In this document: positions 45,126 to 54,426 of the stretch, in pieces
How positions within the stretch are numbered: position 1 is the first letter of the stretch
Layout: the number at the start of each line of letters is the position of its first letter
Assembly (NCBI RefSeq): GCF_000472385.1
Contig: NZ_AWZU01000005.1
Span: 252-64,251, forward strand
Direction: 5' to 3'
Length of the DNA stretch: 64,000 bases
DNA from: Bradyrhizobium sp. ARR65
GTDB lineage: Bacteria; Pseudomonadota; Alphaproteobacteria; Rhizobiales; Xanthobacteraceae
Translations under genes and position numbers: made by a program
Notes under the pieces: model-generated
The model's database searches: none
Told to the model about the DNA's origin: nothing
The model's input: the letters and a program-made list of their open reading frames with translations, nothing else

Positions 45126-46016
45126 TCAGTACCAACCGCGCTTGATGTGGCTGCCCAGCATCTCGTCGTAGAGATCGGAGCGGCGGTCGCGCAGAACCTG
45201 ATTGAATGCGTTCCAATTGCGGGCGCGCCGGGCTTCGCCGAGCGCAACCTCGGCGAGCAAAAGCTCCTCCCTGTCGCGGCTTGCCGGCCCCGCAACCGGC
45301 CAGCCGGTGTAGTTGACGATCAGACTCTGGCCTTCGAAAGGCTGGCCGCGCTCCGTCCCCACCCGGTCGGCGCAGGCGATGTAGATCGAGTTCGAATGCG
45401 CCGCGGCCATCGCAAGAATGTTCGCCATCGCCTCGCGGCCTTTCGCCTGGCCCGGGATAGGCACCCAATTGGTCGGCACGCAGACGATATCCGCACCCTG
45501 CAATGCTGCAAGGCGATAGGTCTCGGGAAACCAACCGTCGTAACAGATCGCGATCCCGATGCGACCGATGGCGGTGTGAAAGACCGGAAAGCCGAGATCA
45601 CCCGGCTCGAAATACAGATTCTCCTCGTTCCAGAGATGAACCTTGCGGAATGTGCCGATGTAACCATCCGGCCCGATCAGCACGGCACTGTTGAACAGCT
45701 TGGCACCGTCGCGCTCGCAGATGCCGGCGACGAGATGCAGCCTATGCTTGGCCGCGATCTCGCTCCACGCCTTGACCGTTGGTCCAGCCGGGACCGGCTC
45801 CGACGCGGCAAACGCTTCCTCGCGCGACTTGAAGACGTAGCCGCTGTTGCAGAGCTCCGGCAGCACCACCAGCTTGGCGCCGAGCGCGGCCGCGCGATTG
45901 ATCAGCTCGATGCTGTGCGCGACGTTCGCTTCGACCTCGCCGATGGCCGGCTGCATCTGGATGCAGGCAATCTTGACCTTCGTTTCGTCCGTCGTCGTCG
46001 AACCAGCTGAATCCAT
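45126..46016 (-). CDS. Nitrilase-superfamily carbon-nitrogen hydrolase
   Basis: A 296-residue cytosolic hydrolase of amides, N-carbamoyl compounds or nitriles. The triad is complete: Glu54 (LVVLPELCNSGY), Lys125 (TFRKVHLWNEENLYFEPGD) and Cys158 (GIAICYDGWFPETYR). The second conserved Glu is in NEENLYFEPG. The exact substrate class cannot be fixed, but WFPE and the length fit aliphatic or carbamoyl amidases rather than true nitrilases. ATG 46016 has GGAGGGTA directly ahead. It is the first structural gene behind the terminator at 46043-46088. Confidence 0.92.
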   Translation of the reverse strand: MDSAGSTTTDETKVKIACIQMQPAIGEVEANVAHSIELINRAAALGAKLVVLPELCNSGYVFKSREEAFAASEPVPAGPTVKAWSEIAAKHRLHLVAGICERDGAKLFNSAVLIGPDGYIGTFRKVHLWNEENLYFEPGDLGFPVFHTAIGRIGIAICYDGWFPETYRLAALQGADIVCVPTNWVPIPGQAKGREAMANILAMAAAHSNSIYIACADRVGTERGQPFEGQSLIVNYTGWPVAGPASRDREELLLAEVALGEARRARNWNAFNQVLRDRRSDLYDEMLGSHIKRGWY

Positions 46017-46042
46017 TACCCTCCGCTCCTTTTGCATCGCGC

Positions 46043-46088
46043 AAAACAAAAAGCCCCCGAATGCGCCGAATGACGCATCTCGAGGGCT
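46043..46088 (-). terminator. Leader terminator (probable AmiR-controlled attenuator)
   Basis: On the minus strand AGCCCTCGAGATGCG (46088-46074) pairs with CGCATTCGGGGGCT (46065-46052), 14 pairs with one bulge and one wobble, followed by TTTTTGTTTT. It lies 27 bases before the nitrilase start. A shorter hairpin (GGCT-GTGT-AGCC) overlaps its 5' arm and a second (TGGCC-GGTC-GGCCA) lies upstream, giving a possible antiterminator. Confidence 0.82.
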
Positions 46089-46211
46089 ACACAGCCTGAT
46101 TTCAAAATGGCCGACCGGCCATGCTGGCGGGCGACAATTGCCGCGCTCCGGGCAAGTAATTCTCAATATGCAGTTTAAGTCAACGACCAAGCCTGCAAAA
46201 AATTGAGGCTG

Positions 46212-46859
46212 TTATTGCTTAACCGGTGAGCTGGAGCGGGCCTGCGCGGGCGCGCCGAGAACGCCGAGCCCACCAAGCGTCTCCTGCGCATTGATGATCG
46301 AGGCGGCGATCTCCGCCATGGTCAGTCGCTTCTGTGTCGCCTGCTGGCGGATCAGCTCGTACGCCTCGAACTCACTGATCTGCTTGAGGCCGACGAGGAT
46401 CTTGACCGCCTTGTCGACATCGCGGCGCGCTTTCAGCGTTTCCTCGAGTTTCTGGACCTTGCCCTCGAGCCGCCGCGTATAGCCGCGGAGCGATCGCGCA
46501 AGCACCAGCGAAGAGAGAATGCCGAACGAGCGGATCGGCTTGTTGACGACGCCATGGGCGTTGCTGTCGAGCAGGCGCTTCAAGATTGTTGGGTTTTCAT
46601 AGTCGACGATCGCAACGAGGGTCAGCGGATGGTCGTTCGAACTGGTGGGGAAGACCGTGTCCTCGGAGCTGTCGACCATTTGGAATACGGTATCGATGTC
46701 ATGCGGTATGGTTGCCGGCGGCGGCCACACGCCGCGCACATTGCATCCGATGCGCTTGAGCTGGTCGATCAGGGCCTCGCTTTCGGCGTCGCGGGGGTGA
46801 ATGACCAGAACGCGCGCGCCCCGGAGATCTTCGATCAGACGGCGGACGCCCGGTTTCAT
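46212..46859 (-). CDS. AmiR-like ANTAR-domain transcription antiterminator
   Basis: A 215-residue regulator. The N-terminal pseudo-receiver (VLVIHPRDAESEALIDQLKR, LVAIVDYENPTILKRLLDSN) lacks a clear phosphorylation set. It is followed by a coiled coil (YTRRLEGKVQKLEETLKARR) and the RNA-binding ANTAR domain (DVDKAVKILVGLKQISEFEA, then YELIRQQATQKRLTMAEIAA). This is the architecture of Pseudomonas AmiR, which binds leader RNA. Its ATG overlaps the stop of the AmiC-like gene (ATGA), as needed for a tight sensor-antiterminator complex. The terminator it probably controls lies 124 bases downstream. Confidence 0.9.
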   Translation of the reverse strand: MKPGVRRLIEDLRGARVLVIHPRDAESEALIDQLKRIGCNVRGVWPPPATIPHDIDTVFQMVDSSEDTVFPTSSNDHPLTLVAIVDYENPTILKRLLDSNAHGVVNKPIRSFGILSSLVLARSLRGYTRRLEGKVQKLEETLKARRDVDKAVKILVGLKQISEFEAYELIRQQATQKRLTMAEIAASIINAQETLGGLGVLGAPAQARSSSPVKQ

Positions 46860-48031
46860 ACGACCGCTTCCTCGGGCAGCCAGCGCCCGCCGATGGGAGA
46901 AACCGAGAGATAGGGATCCGGCTTGATCGGACCCTTGCCTTCCCAGACGACATCGAACGCGCCATCGGCACGCGCGCGGCCGATGCGCGGTGTCAGCCAT
47001 AGATGATTATTGTCCGGATCGATCTGGATGGGCCCTTCCGGCGCATCCAGGCTCAGCCCCAGCGCAGCATCCACGAGCCGCTGGGTATCGAGGCTGCCGG
47101 CCTGAGCGAGCGCCATCGCAAACAGCTTGACCTGCGCATAAGCGCCGGCGCTCCACATGCTGACCGGCTTGTCCTTTCCGTACGCGTTGGCAAAGGCGGC
47201 CTTGAATCGGTTGCTGCTCTCACGCTGCAGCGAACCGAAGTAACTTGCTGCGGTGAGGTGGCCTGCACAGAGCTCCGGTCCGATCTCGCGCAGCTCACCC
47301 TCCGCCATGGTCAGGCTTGCGATCGGCAGGTGAGCGGGATCGAAACCCTTTTCGGCATAGAGTCGATAGAAGCGCCGTGCCGTGCGACCCACGATGGTCG
47401 AGAACACGACATCGGGCGCGCGCATGCGGATCATGTCGAGTGCACGTGTAAGCTCGGTATCGCTGGCCTCCATGGCGACATACTGCTCGCCTGCGACCTG
47501 TCCGGCGTAGGACTCGACCAGATCGCGCATGATCCGATTGGATTCGCGCGGGTAAATGTAGTCGGAACCGATCAGGTAAACGCGCGGTCCGCACTTACGG
47601 ACGATGTACTCGGCGAGAGGGAAGCTGTTTTGATTGGGGCAGGCGCCCGTGTAGATGACATTCGGCGAATACTCGAATCCCTCGTAGAGCGAAGGATACC
47701 ACAACAGCCCGTTGCGCCGCTCGATCGCCGGAAGGATGGCCTTGCGTTCGGCCGATGTCGAGCAGCCGAAGATGACGGAGGCGCCATCCTCTGTCAGCAG
47801 ACGATCGGCCAGCTTGCGGAAGGCTTCCGGATTGGACGCAGGATCGTACGCGACGACCTCGATCTCGCGTCCGAGAATGCCGCCCGCTTTGTTGATCTCC
47901 TCGATCGCGAGCGCGGTTCCGAAGAAGTGTTCGGATTCCGTAACCGCCATTAATCCGCTGCGCGAAAACAGCACGCCGACACGCCACACGTCCCGGTCGG
48001 ACTGTTTTGCGCGCGGCGCTGTCTTAGTCAT
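46856..48031 (-). CDS. AmiC-like cytoplasmic amide sensor
   Basis: A 391-residue protein with the periplasmic-binding type I fold but no signal peptide: DVWRVGVLFSRSGLMAVTES, IEEINKAGGILGREIEVVAY, LLWYPSLYEGFEYSPNVIYT, YLIGSDYIYPRESNRIMRDL and GPIQIDPDNNHLWLTPRIGR. This is the pattern of AmiC/FmdD proteins; in Pseudomonas AmiC binds amides and releases AmiR. ATG 48031 is preceded by GGAGACGGATCG. The open frame to 48151 would add a non-hydrophobic leader and is rejected. It opens operon B. Confidence 0.9.
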   Translation of the reverse strand: MTKTAPRAKQSDRDVWRVGVLFSRSGLMAVTESEHFFGTALAIEEINKAGGILGREIEVVAYDPASNPEAFRKLADRLLTEDGASVIFGCSTSAERKAILPAIERRNGLLWYPSLYEGFEYSPNVIYTGACPNQNSFPLAEYIVRKCGPRVYLIGSDYIYPRESNRIMRDLVESYAGQVAGEQYVAMEASDTELTRALDMIRMRAPDVVFSTIVGRTARRFYRLYAEKGFDPAHLPIASLTMAEGELREIGPELCAGHLTAASYFGSLQRESSNRFKAAFANAYGKDKPVSMWSAGAYAQVKLFAMALAQAGSLDTQRLVDAALGLSLDAPEGPIQIDPDNNHLWLTPRIGRARADGAFDVVWEGKGPIKPDPYLSVSPIGGRWLPEEAVV

Positions 48032-48277
48032 CGATCCGTCTCCGGCAGCATCGAGCGCTGCAAAGGTCTGCATTCCAGAGCAGTATTGCGGTTCGCCGGG
48101 GTATTGGCAACTTTCGGATTTGGGCTCGACGAAAGGGCGAGCGCTTGGCAAGCGGCGAGGGTTGATTGGTCGTTGCTCGTTCGCTCGCCTAAGACCTTAA
48201 GGTTTCCTCAAGCCTGTCCGGGCTATGGCTTTGTGGCGTGCGTCTGTCGCAAGGGCGCGCGCAGAAGGACCTCCGGC

Positions 48278-49504
48278 ATGGCCATGCGCATTGCTGCTCC
48301 AACGATTCCGCCTGGCCACAGCACGGTTCCAGCGTCGCTCCTCAATGCGTGCTTTGTGTTCTCCGTGGTCATCGTGTCGTTCTTCCCGGCGGCGTATTTT
48401 GCGGGAGGCTGGATCTACGATGCCAACGGGCTCGGAATTCCAACCGATTTCGTCAATGTCTGGGCGGCGGGCCGGCTGGTGCTGGAAGGCCATCCGGCTC
48501 TGGCCTACGATTGGGACGTGCAGAAGCACGTTGAACTGGCGCTGTTGAAGCAGGATTTTCCCGGCTATTTCGCCTGGCATTATCCGCCGCCCTTTTTGTT
48601 CGTCGCAGCGCTGCTGGCGCATCTCCCTTATTCCGCCGCTTTCATTGGCTGGGTCTCGGTCAGCCTCATTGCCTATCTCGCGGTGATGCGCGCCATCATC
48701 GGCCGTCCCTTCGGTCTCCTGCTCGCGCTCGCGTTGCCGATGGTGCTGAGCAATGCACTGGTCGGTCAGAACGGCTTTCTCACGGCGGCGCTGATCGGCG
48801 GCACGCTTTATTTGCTGCCCACGCGGCCCATGCTGTCTGGTGTGTGCCTGGGGCTCTTAACTTACAAGCCGCAATATGGCTTGCTGTTTCCGATCGTGCT
48901 GATTGCAGCCGCGCAATGGCGCGTGTTTTTCAGTGCCGCCGTCACCGCCGTTGCGCTCGCCTTCGTCTCCTGGCTCGCGTTCGGCACGGAAAGCTGGCAG
49001 GCTTTCTTTCATTGGATGCCGATGTTCTCGCAAGCCTTCCTCAGCGAAGGCAAGGCTCCCTGGTGGAAGCTGCAAAGCCTGTTCTCGCTGGTGCGCTATT
49101 TCGGTGGCAGCGAGCCGCTTGCCTGGACCTTCCAATGGATTTTGACGGCCGCCGTTGCGGTCACGCTGGCAACAATCTGGCGCAGTTCGGTGCGCTATTC
49201 ATTGAAAGCGGCCGCTCTCGCCGTCGGCGCGCTGCTCACAACGCCCTATCTCTTCATGTACGACATGGTGGTGCTGGCGATCCCTGTTGCCTGGCTGGTC
49301 CGCCTTGGGCTTGCGCACGGCTTTCGCGCTTACGAATTGTCAGCGCTGGCCGTTGCCATGGCGTTCGTGGTGATCTTCATCTTCTCCGGCCTGCCGCTTG
49401 GCTTTGCCGCCAATGCGATTGTAGGCACTCTCGTCCTGCGGCGCGCAGGTCCGTGGTGGCGGCAGGCACAGCAAACACAGTTTACCGCGCCGGCCACCGC
49501 CTGA
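48278..49504 (+). CDS. Glycosyltransferase family 87 (DUF2029) polytopic membrane protein
   Basis: A 408-residue inner-membrane protein with about ten helices. The first (FVFSVVIVSFFPAAYFAGGW) is followed by a periplasmic loop IPTDFVNVWAAGRLVLEGHP containing the Asp expected for a GT-C enzyme, then YFAWHYPPPFLFVAALLAHL and the cluster LLTYKPQYGLLFPIVLIAAA. These are characteristic of the GT87/DUF2029 family, polyprenyl-phosphate-sugar-dependent mannosyltransferases. The acceptor is unknown. ATG 48278 has AAGGA nine bases ahead. It is divergent from the AmiC-like gene. Confidence 0.86.
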   Translation: MAMRIAAPTIPPGHSTVPASLLNACFVFSVVIVSFFPAAYFAGGWIYDANGLGIPTDFVNVWAAGRLVLEGHPALAYDWDVQKHVELALLKQDFPGYFAWHYPPPFLFVAALLAHLPYSAAFIGWVSVSLIAYLAVMRAIIGRPFGLLLALALPMVLSNALVGQNGFLTAALIGGTLYLLPTRPMLSGVCLGLLTYKPQYGLLFPIVLIAAAQWRVFFSAAVTAVALAFVSWLAFGTESWQAFFHWMPMFSQAFLSEGKAPWWKLQSLFSLVRYFGGSEPLAWTFQWILTAAVAVTLATIWRSSVRYSLKAAALAVGALLTTPYLFMYDMVVLAIPVAWLVRLGLAHGFRAYELSALAVAMAFVVIFIFSGLPLGFAANAIVGTLVLRRAGPWWRQAQQTQFTAPATA

Positions 49505-49765
49505 GCTGGCCATCTTTACGGTTAGGAGACGGTGGCAAAAGCCTGAGACTGCCCGTCGCCGACTCCCGCCAGGCAATATTGAGCCCTGGTTAACGAAGCC
49601 GTGCAGTCCGTACCCGTCAGACGGGCCACAATAACCCTTGTCAGTCGGTCTGAATAGTTGTTCACTTCTTCAAGGCGATTTGCATCCAAATCGCCCCAGA
49701 GCCTTGAAACAGTGAAGGCGTGTTCGGCCGCCGGGCCGCGTGCGCCAGGGTAGGGGAAACGCGCC

Positions 49766-50440
49766 ATGGTGTATCGGCGAACCCATCAGGTGGTGAAGCG
49801 GCTTGCTGCCCGGCGCAGCGCCATTCTGGCGGCGGCGCGGGAGACGGCTGCGGAAGCCGGCATGGCGGCGGTCCAGATCGCCCCGGTTGCGGTTCGCGCC
49901 AATGTCGCGGCCGGCACAGTCTATCGCTATTTTCCTTCCAAGGCCGATTTGATTTCGGAGCTGATCGCCGACGTCTCGCGCGACGAGCTTGCCGCGATCC
50001 GCCGCGCGGCCGATGCCGCGCCCGGACCGTCCTCGGCGCTGGCGGCGGCGGTGTCCACCGTTGCTCTGCATGTGCTCTCGCAGCGCAAGCTCGCCTGGGG
50101 AATCCTGGCCGAGCCGGTCGACGTGGATGTGACCGCCTCGCGGCTCGCCAGCCGTCGCGAGATCACAAGCGAAATCGCGAGCCGGATCGATGCCGCCGTG
50201 CGCGCCGGACATCTACCGGCACAGGACACCCAGCTCGCCGCGACCGCATTGCTCGGCGCGTTGCACGAAGCGTTGGTCGGGCCGCTGGCGCCGGACAATC
50301 TCGATGATCCCGCAAAGCTGCGCGATACCGTGCAGAGCGTTACCCTGCTCGCCTTGCGCGCGGTCGGCGTGATGGATGCGCGCGCCCGCGGTCTCGTGGT
50401 GCAGGCGGTGCTCCCGGCCAAGACGCTGATTGGCGCCTGA
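49766..50440 (+). CDS. TetR/AcrR family transcriptional regulator
   Basis: A 224-residue repressor. The HTH spans about residues 15-62 (AILAAARETAAEAGMAAVQI, then VRANVAAGTVYRYFPSKADL). The C-terminal domain (SALAAAVSTVALHVLSQRKL, ILAEPVDVDVTASRLASRRE) is helical with an unknown ligand. The 261-base upstream gap holds no clear operator. It is followed by a polytopic membrane protein 132 bases later. Confidence 0.9.
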   Translation: MVYRRTHQVVKRLAARRSAILAAARETAAEAGMAAVQIAPVAVRANVAAGTVYRYFPSKADLISELIADVSRDELAAIRRAADAAPGPSSALAAAVSTVALHVLSQRKLAWGILAEPVDVDVTASRLASRREITSEIASRIDAAVRAGHLPAQDTQLAATALLGALHEALVGPLAPDNLDDPAKLRDTVQSVTLLALRAVGVMDARARGLVVQAVLPAKTLIGA

Positions 50441-50572
50441 GCGCAACCGCTCGCAGCGGCCACATCGGGAAAGAATCCCTTAAGGGAGGATTTACGCCTG
50501 TTGAGCCATTTTCGGATGGCTCTGGGATCGCTGCCTGCCTGCGATCGGTCCGATGCGGAAAACGCTTGATCC

Positions 50573-52305
50573 ATGACCATCGCGCGCAAACATCTTGTGA
50601 CGCCCGCCGTGATCCTCGGCGCACTGCTCGCAGGCGCGCTCTACACCTATTTTGCGGGTGAAGACATCAATTGGGACTGGCGAAATTACCATGAGTACGG
50701 CGCTTATGCGCTGTTGAACGGACGCTTCGATCTCGACGTTGCGCCGGGCGGCTTTCAGACCTTCCTCAATCCGCTCGCCTATGTGCCGCCTTATCTCCTG
50801 CGCCACTTTGTCGGCGCGCCGTACTGGGGCTTGTTGCTCGGCGCCATTCACGGACTGAATCTGGCGCTGATCTACTGGGTCTCGCGCGGCGTCTTGGGAC
50901 ATGCCGCGAGCGCTCTCGCGCTGGTCGCCTCTCTCGTCATTGCCGCCTTCGGACCGATGACGCTGTCCGAAGTCGGCACGAGCTTCGCCGATGTCCTGAC
51001 GGCGCTGCTGATCATCGCCGGCGTTGGTCTGATCCTGTCCGACGGCGAACGGCAGCAAACACGCCTCATCGCCGCCGGTCTCCTGATCGGCGCGGCCGTC
51101 GGGTTGAAGCTGACGAACATGATCTTCGTGATCGGTGCCGGCGTTTCTCTTTTACTCCTTGCGCGTCCTTTGCCGGCGATGTTGGCGTACGGCGTCGGCA
51201 GCGCCGCAGGTGCGCTCGCCACCGGCGGCATCTGGGCCTACAAGTTGTGGGCGGAGTTCGGCAGTCCCGTCTTTCCCTTTTACAACGCGATCTTTGGCTC
51301 TCCGGAAGCGCCGGCAGAGTCGATCGTCGATGTGCGCTTCATGCCGCACGACCTCATGGATGCGCTCGCCTATCCCTTTTACTGGCTGATCGGAGATCAT
51401 CGCTCCTCGGAATGGGCATTTCGCGACCCTCGCTTTGCGGTCGTGATCATCTTGCACGCGCTCGCGATCGGCGTCGGCTTCTTCCGCAAGGTCGAGGTAT
51501 TAAGGCCGAGGGACAAGCAGTTCCTGCTGCTGTTCTGGGTCAGCTACGTGCTGTGGCTGCGGGCGTTTTCGATCCATCGTTACGCGATCGCGCTTGAACT
51601 CCTGACCGCGCCCTTGATTGTGCTGCTGCTGTCGCGCCTTGTGGAGGCGCTTCAGCCGGTGGTCGTCAAGTCGAGCTTGTCGCGCGTGACGGACGGCGTC
51701 ACCGCAGTCGTCGCATTGGCGATCACGATCTGGTCGCAGCCTGCCGATTGGTCGCGTCGTCCCTGGTCCGATCCTTACCGACCGCAACTCGCCGGCGCGT
51801 TGTTGACGCCGGCAACCTACCTGATGCTGCAAAAACCGCTGGGCTATATCGTGCCGGTGTTGCCGACCGGTTCGCGAGTCTACCAACTCTCCGACATCGT
51901 CATGCCGATTGTGCCGGACGGATCGCTGGACCACCGTATTCGGGCAGGGCTGGCGCATCCGCTGCCCGGCGGCGTATGGGCGCTGCACCTGAAGGGCAGC
52001 GCGGCGCGGGTGGATTTGCTTGACCCTTACGATCTCGAGGTCGATGCGGCCCGCACCTGCGAATACATCCCTGGTGCGGATGGGGTCGATATCGAAGCCT
52101 GTCCGCTGGCGCGAGGTTCAAAATCTTCGTCGACCGCGGCCGTACCTTCCGATTATTGGCGCCGCCGCAGATTGATCGAGCGCTCGGCCGGCGCGGACCG
52201 AGCGAGCTTCCGCTCAGATATCGGCGTCGCCGCTGGGGCCGACCGAGGCGATGCGCACCATGTTGGTGGTGCCGGGAATGCCGAGCGGCACGCCGGCGAC
52301 GATGA
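50573..52305 (+). CDS. Polytopic membrane protein (glycosyltransferase-like), frameshifted near the 3' end
   Basis: A membrane protein of about 515 residues before the break, with ten or more helices (VILGALLAGALYTYFAGEDI, LYTYFAGEDINWDWRNYHEY, AGVGLILSDGERQQTRLIAA, YAIALELLTAPLIVLLLSRL). The NWDWRNYH loop with Asp resembles GT-C enzymes. From about 52115 the reading frame becomes implausible and stays open to 53479 antisense to pyk. The next frame, entered after a one-base loss in GAGGTTC, reads FKIFVDRGRTFRLLAPPQID and ends at 52305. The end given assumes that shift. Either a real frameshift or a sequence error is possible. Confidence 0.7.
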
Positions 52306-53650
52306 TCACGCGCTGGCCGGCGCGGACGAAGCCGTCGCGAAAGGCGATCGAGCCGGCGCGGTCGACCATGTCGTCCTGGTCGCGCGCATCTTCGGCGACC
52401 ACGCAGTGCACGCCCCACACCACCGACAATTTGCGACCGGTCGCGATGTTCGGTGTAATGGCGACGATGGGCGGCTTGGGCCGCTCGCGAGCCACGCGGA
52501 TCGCGGTCGAACCGGAAGAGGTCCAGCAGATGAGCGCGGGCAGATCGAGCGTCTCGGCGATCACGCGCGCCGCATCGGCGATGGCATCGCCCGCGGTCGC
52601 CTCCGGGTCGGGCCGCTGCGCGGTGACCACCGAGCGGTAAGTGGGATCGCGCTCCACCTCCTCGCCGATGCGGTTCATCGTCGACACCGCTTCGACCGGA
52701 TATTTGCCGGCCGCCGATTCCGCCGACAGCATGATCGCGTCTGCGCCTTCATAGACAGCAGTCGCAACGTCGGACACCTCGGCCCGTGTCGGCACCGGTG
52801 CCTGGATCATCGATTCCAGCATCTGGGTCGCGATCACCACGGGCTTGCCCGCGCGCCGCGCCATGCGGATCATCTGCTTCTGCAGGCTTGGTACCCGCTC
52901 CAGCGGCAATTCGACGCCGAGATCGCCGCGGGCCACCATCAACGCATCGGATGCCTCGATGATATCGGAAAGGCGGTCGATCGCCTGCGGCTTCTCGATC
53001 TTCGCCATCACCGCGGCGCGGCCGCGGATCATCTTTTTTGCTTCGATCACGTCTTCAGCGCGTTGCACGAAGGAGAGCGCAATCCAGTCGATCCCGGTGC
53101 TCAGCGCCGCATCCAGGTCGGCACGATCCTTCGGCGTCATCGCCGAGACCGGAAGATCGGTGTCCGGCAGACTCACGCCCTTGCGGTCGGACATCTTGCC
53201 GCCGATCACGACGCGGGTGATTGCGCGCTCGGGCGAGGTCTCTTCCGCAATCAGGCGCACCTTGCCGTCATCGAGCAGCAGCGCGTGTCCGGGCCTGAGT
53301 GCTGCGAGAATTTCCGGATGCGGCAGATGCACGCGCGTGTTGTCGCCGGGCGCCTTGTCGGAATCCAGCACAAAGCTCTGCCCGTTCTGCAACTGGACCG
53401 AACCTTCGGCGAACGAGCCGAGCCTCAGCTTCGGCCCCTGCAGATCGACCAGAATGCCGATCGGGCGGCCGTAGCTTGATTCGACATTGCGGATGGTCGC
53501 CACCAGTTCGCGCATCTTGTCATGCGGCGTGTGGCTCATATTGATGCGGAAGATGTCGGCGCCAGCCTCGAACAGACGGCGGATCATCGCGCTGTCCGAA
53601 GATGCCGGCCCCAACGTCGCGAGGATCTTGATACGGCGCAGTCGCCTCAT
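52214..53650 (-). CDS. pyk: Pyruvate kinase
   Basis: A 478-residue glycolytic enzyme converting phosphoenolpyruvate and ADP to pyruvate and ATP. Seen: KILATLGPASSDSAMIRRLF, FRINMSHTPHDKM, ILVDLQGPKLRLG, the catalytic lysine stretch AAVMAKIEKPQAIDRL, LMVARGDLGVELPLERVPSL, VVIATQMLESMIQAPVPTRA, AIMLSAESAAGKYPVEAVST, and the C-terminal allosteric domain (CWTSSGSTAIRVARERPKPP). Its ATG overlaps the stop of the DUF1036 gene (ATGA). Confidence 0.97.
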   Translation of the reverse strand: MRRLRRIKILATLGPASSDSAMIRRLFEAGADIFRINMSHTPHDKMRELVATIRNVESSYGRPIGILVDLQGPKLRLGSFAEGSVQLQNGQSFVLDSDKAPGDNTRVHLPHPEILAALRPGHALLLDDGKVRLIAEETSPERAITRVVIGGKMSDRKGVSLPDTDLPVSAMTPKDRADLDAALSTGIDWIALSFVQRAEDVIEAKKMIRGRAAVMAKIEKPQAIDRLSDIIEASDALMVARGDLGVELPLERVPSLQKQMIRMARRAGKPVVIATQMLESMIQAPVPTRAEVSDVATAVYEGADAIMLSAESAAGKYPVEAVSTMNRIGEEVERDPTYRSVVTAQRPDPEATAGDAIADAARVIAETLDLPALICWTSSGSTAIRVARERPKPPIVAITPNIATGRKLSVVWGVHCVVAEDARDQDDMVDRAGSIAFRDGFVRAGQRVIIVAGVPLGIPGTTNMVRIASVGPSGDADI

Positions 53651-54243
53651 GGCTTGCTTCCGGGCGCTGCGGCTGGCGGCAGGCCAGACGCGCCCGGAGC
53701 AGGCGCCGCACCCGGCGAATTGGGCAGGCCCGGAACGTTGCCGCCGGGTCCTACCGGTCCCGGCAGACCCGGTACCCGCGGCTGCGCCGGCTGCTCATTG
53801 GCATCGGTTAGCTGCACGGTCCAGGCGCGCTGTTCGCCGGTATCCACCTCGAAAAACCCGGTGCGATCGAAGCCGCGGGCGAGGCAATTCTCGGTGCCCT
53901 TGATGGTGAACTCCTTGTCGCGGGAGCACATAAAGGCCTGCCCCGACCACTCGCCGCCGCGGTCGTAGTCGAGAGCGTAAATGTAATAGTAGCGCGCCAC
54001 CAATGCCCCCTTCAGCAAGGTCTCGCAGCTGCGCGACGAGATGTTCCACCAGCCCTCGGTGGTCCATCCTTCGGCATCCTTGTAGCCGAGCGCGATCCCG
54101 ACCCGGCTGGAGGTGTTGTTACAGAGACGAAAATCGGCCGCCGCCTTTCCGCTCCACAGGCAAAGAATAGCCAGGATCAAGGCCAAGCCGATGCCCTTGC
54201 GACGCAACATCGACCGACGTGGGGGAGAACTTTCTGGGATCAT
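53647..54243 (-). CDS. DUF1036 exported protein with proline/glycine-rich tail
   Basis: A 198-residue exported protein (signal core GIGLALILAILCLWSGKAAA). The DUF1036 domain shows FRLCNNTSSRVGIALGYKDA, GWTTEGWWNISSRSCETLLK, YYYIYALDYDRGGEWSGQAF and FFEVDTGEQRAWTVQLTDAN. The last 50 residues are a collagen-like Gly/Pro segment (VPGLPGPVGPGGNVPGLPN). Function unknown. The start may be ATG 54243 or ATG 54210. It is translationally coupled to pyk, which it precedes. Confidence 0.85.
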   Translation of the reverse strand: MIPESSPPRRSMLRRKGIGLALILAILCLWSGKAAADFRLCNNTSSRVGIALGYKDAEGWTTEGWWNISSRSCETLLKGALVARYYYIYALDYDRGGEWSGQAFMCSRDKEFTIKGTENCLARGFDRTGFFEVDTGEQRAWTVQLTDANEQPAQPRVPGLPGPVGPGGNVPGLPNSPGAAPAPGASGLPPAAAPGSKP

Positions 54244-54426
54244 TTGCGCGAAGCGAGATAGTTCCTCTAGCGGATTTCGCGTAGCCGGGAGGCGACTGTC
54301 AACGGCGTTTTTTTACGGGACCGGATGTGGGATTTGCTACCACCCTGCCTGTTTGCGTTGCGATATGGCAAAATCTATGACGGGGTCCACATAATACCAG
54401 GAATCTGCAACGGCGGGATAACGATC

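Noticed and set aside
52306..53479. Extension of the membrane protein to 968 residues
   Set aside because: The last 420 residues are antisense to pyk and have no protein-like character; a frameshift is a better explanation.
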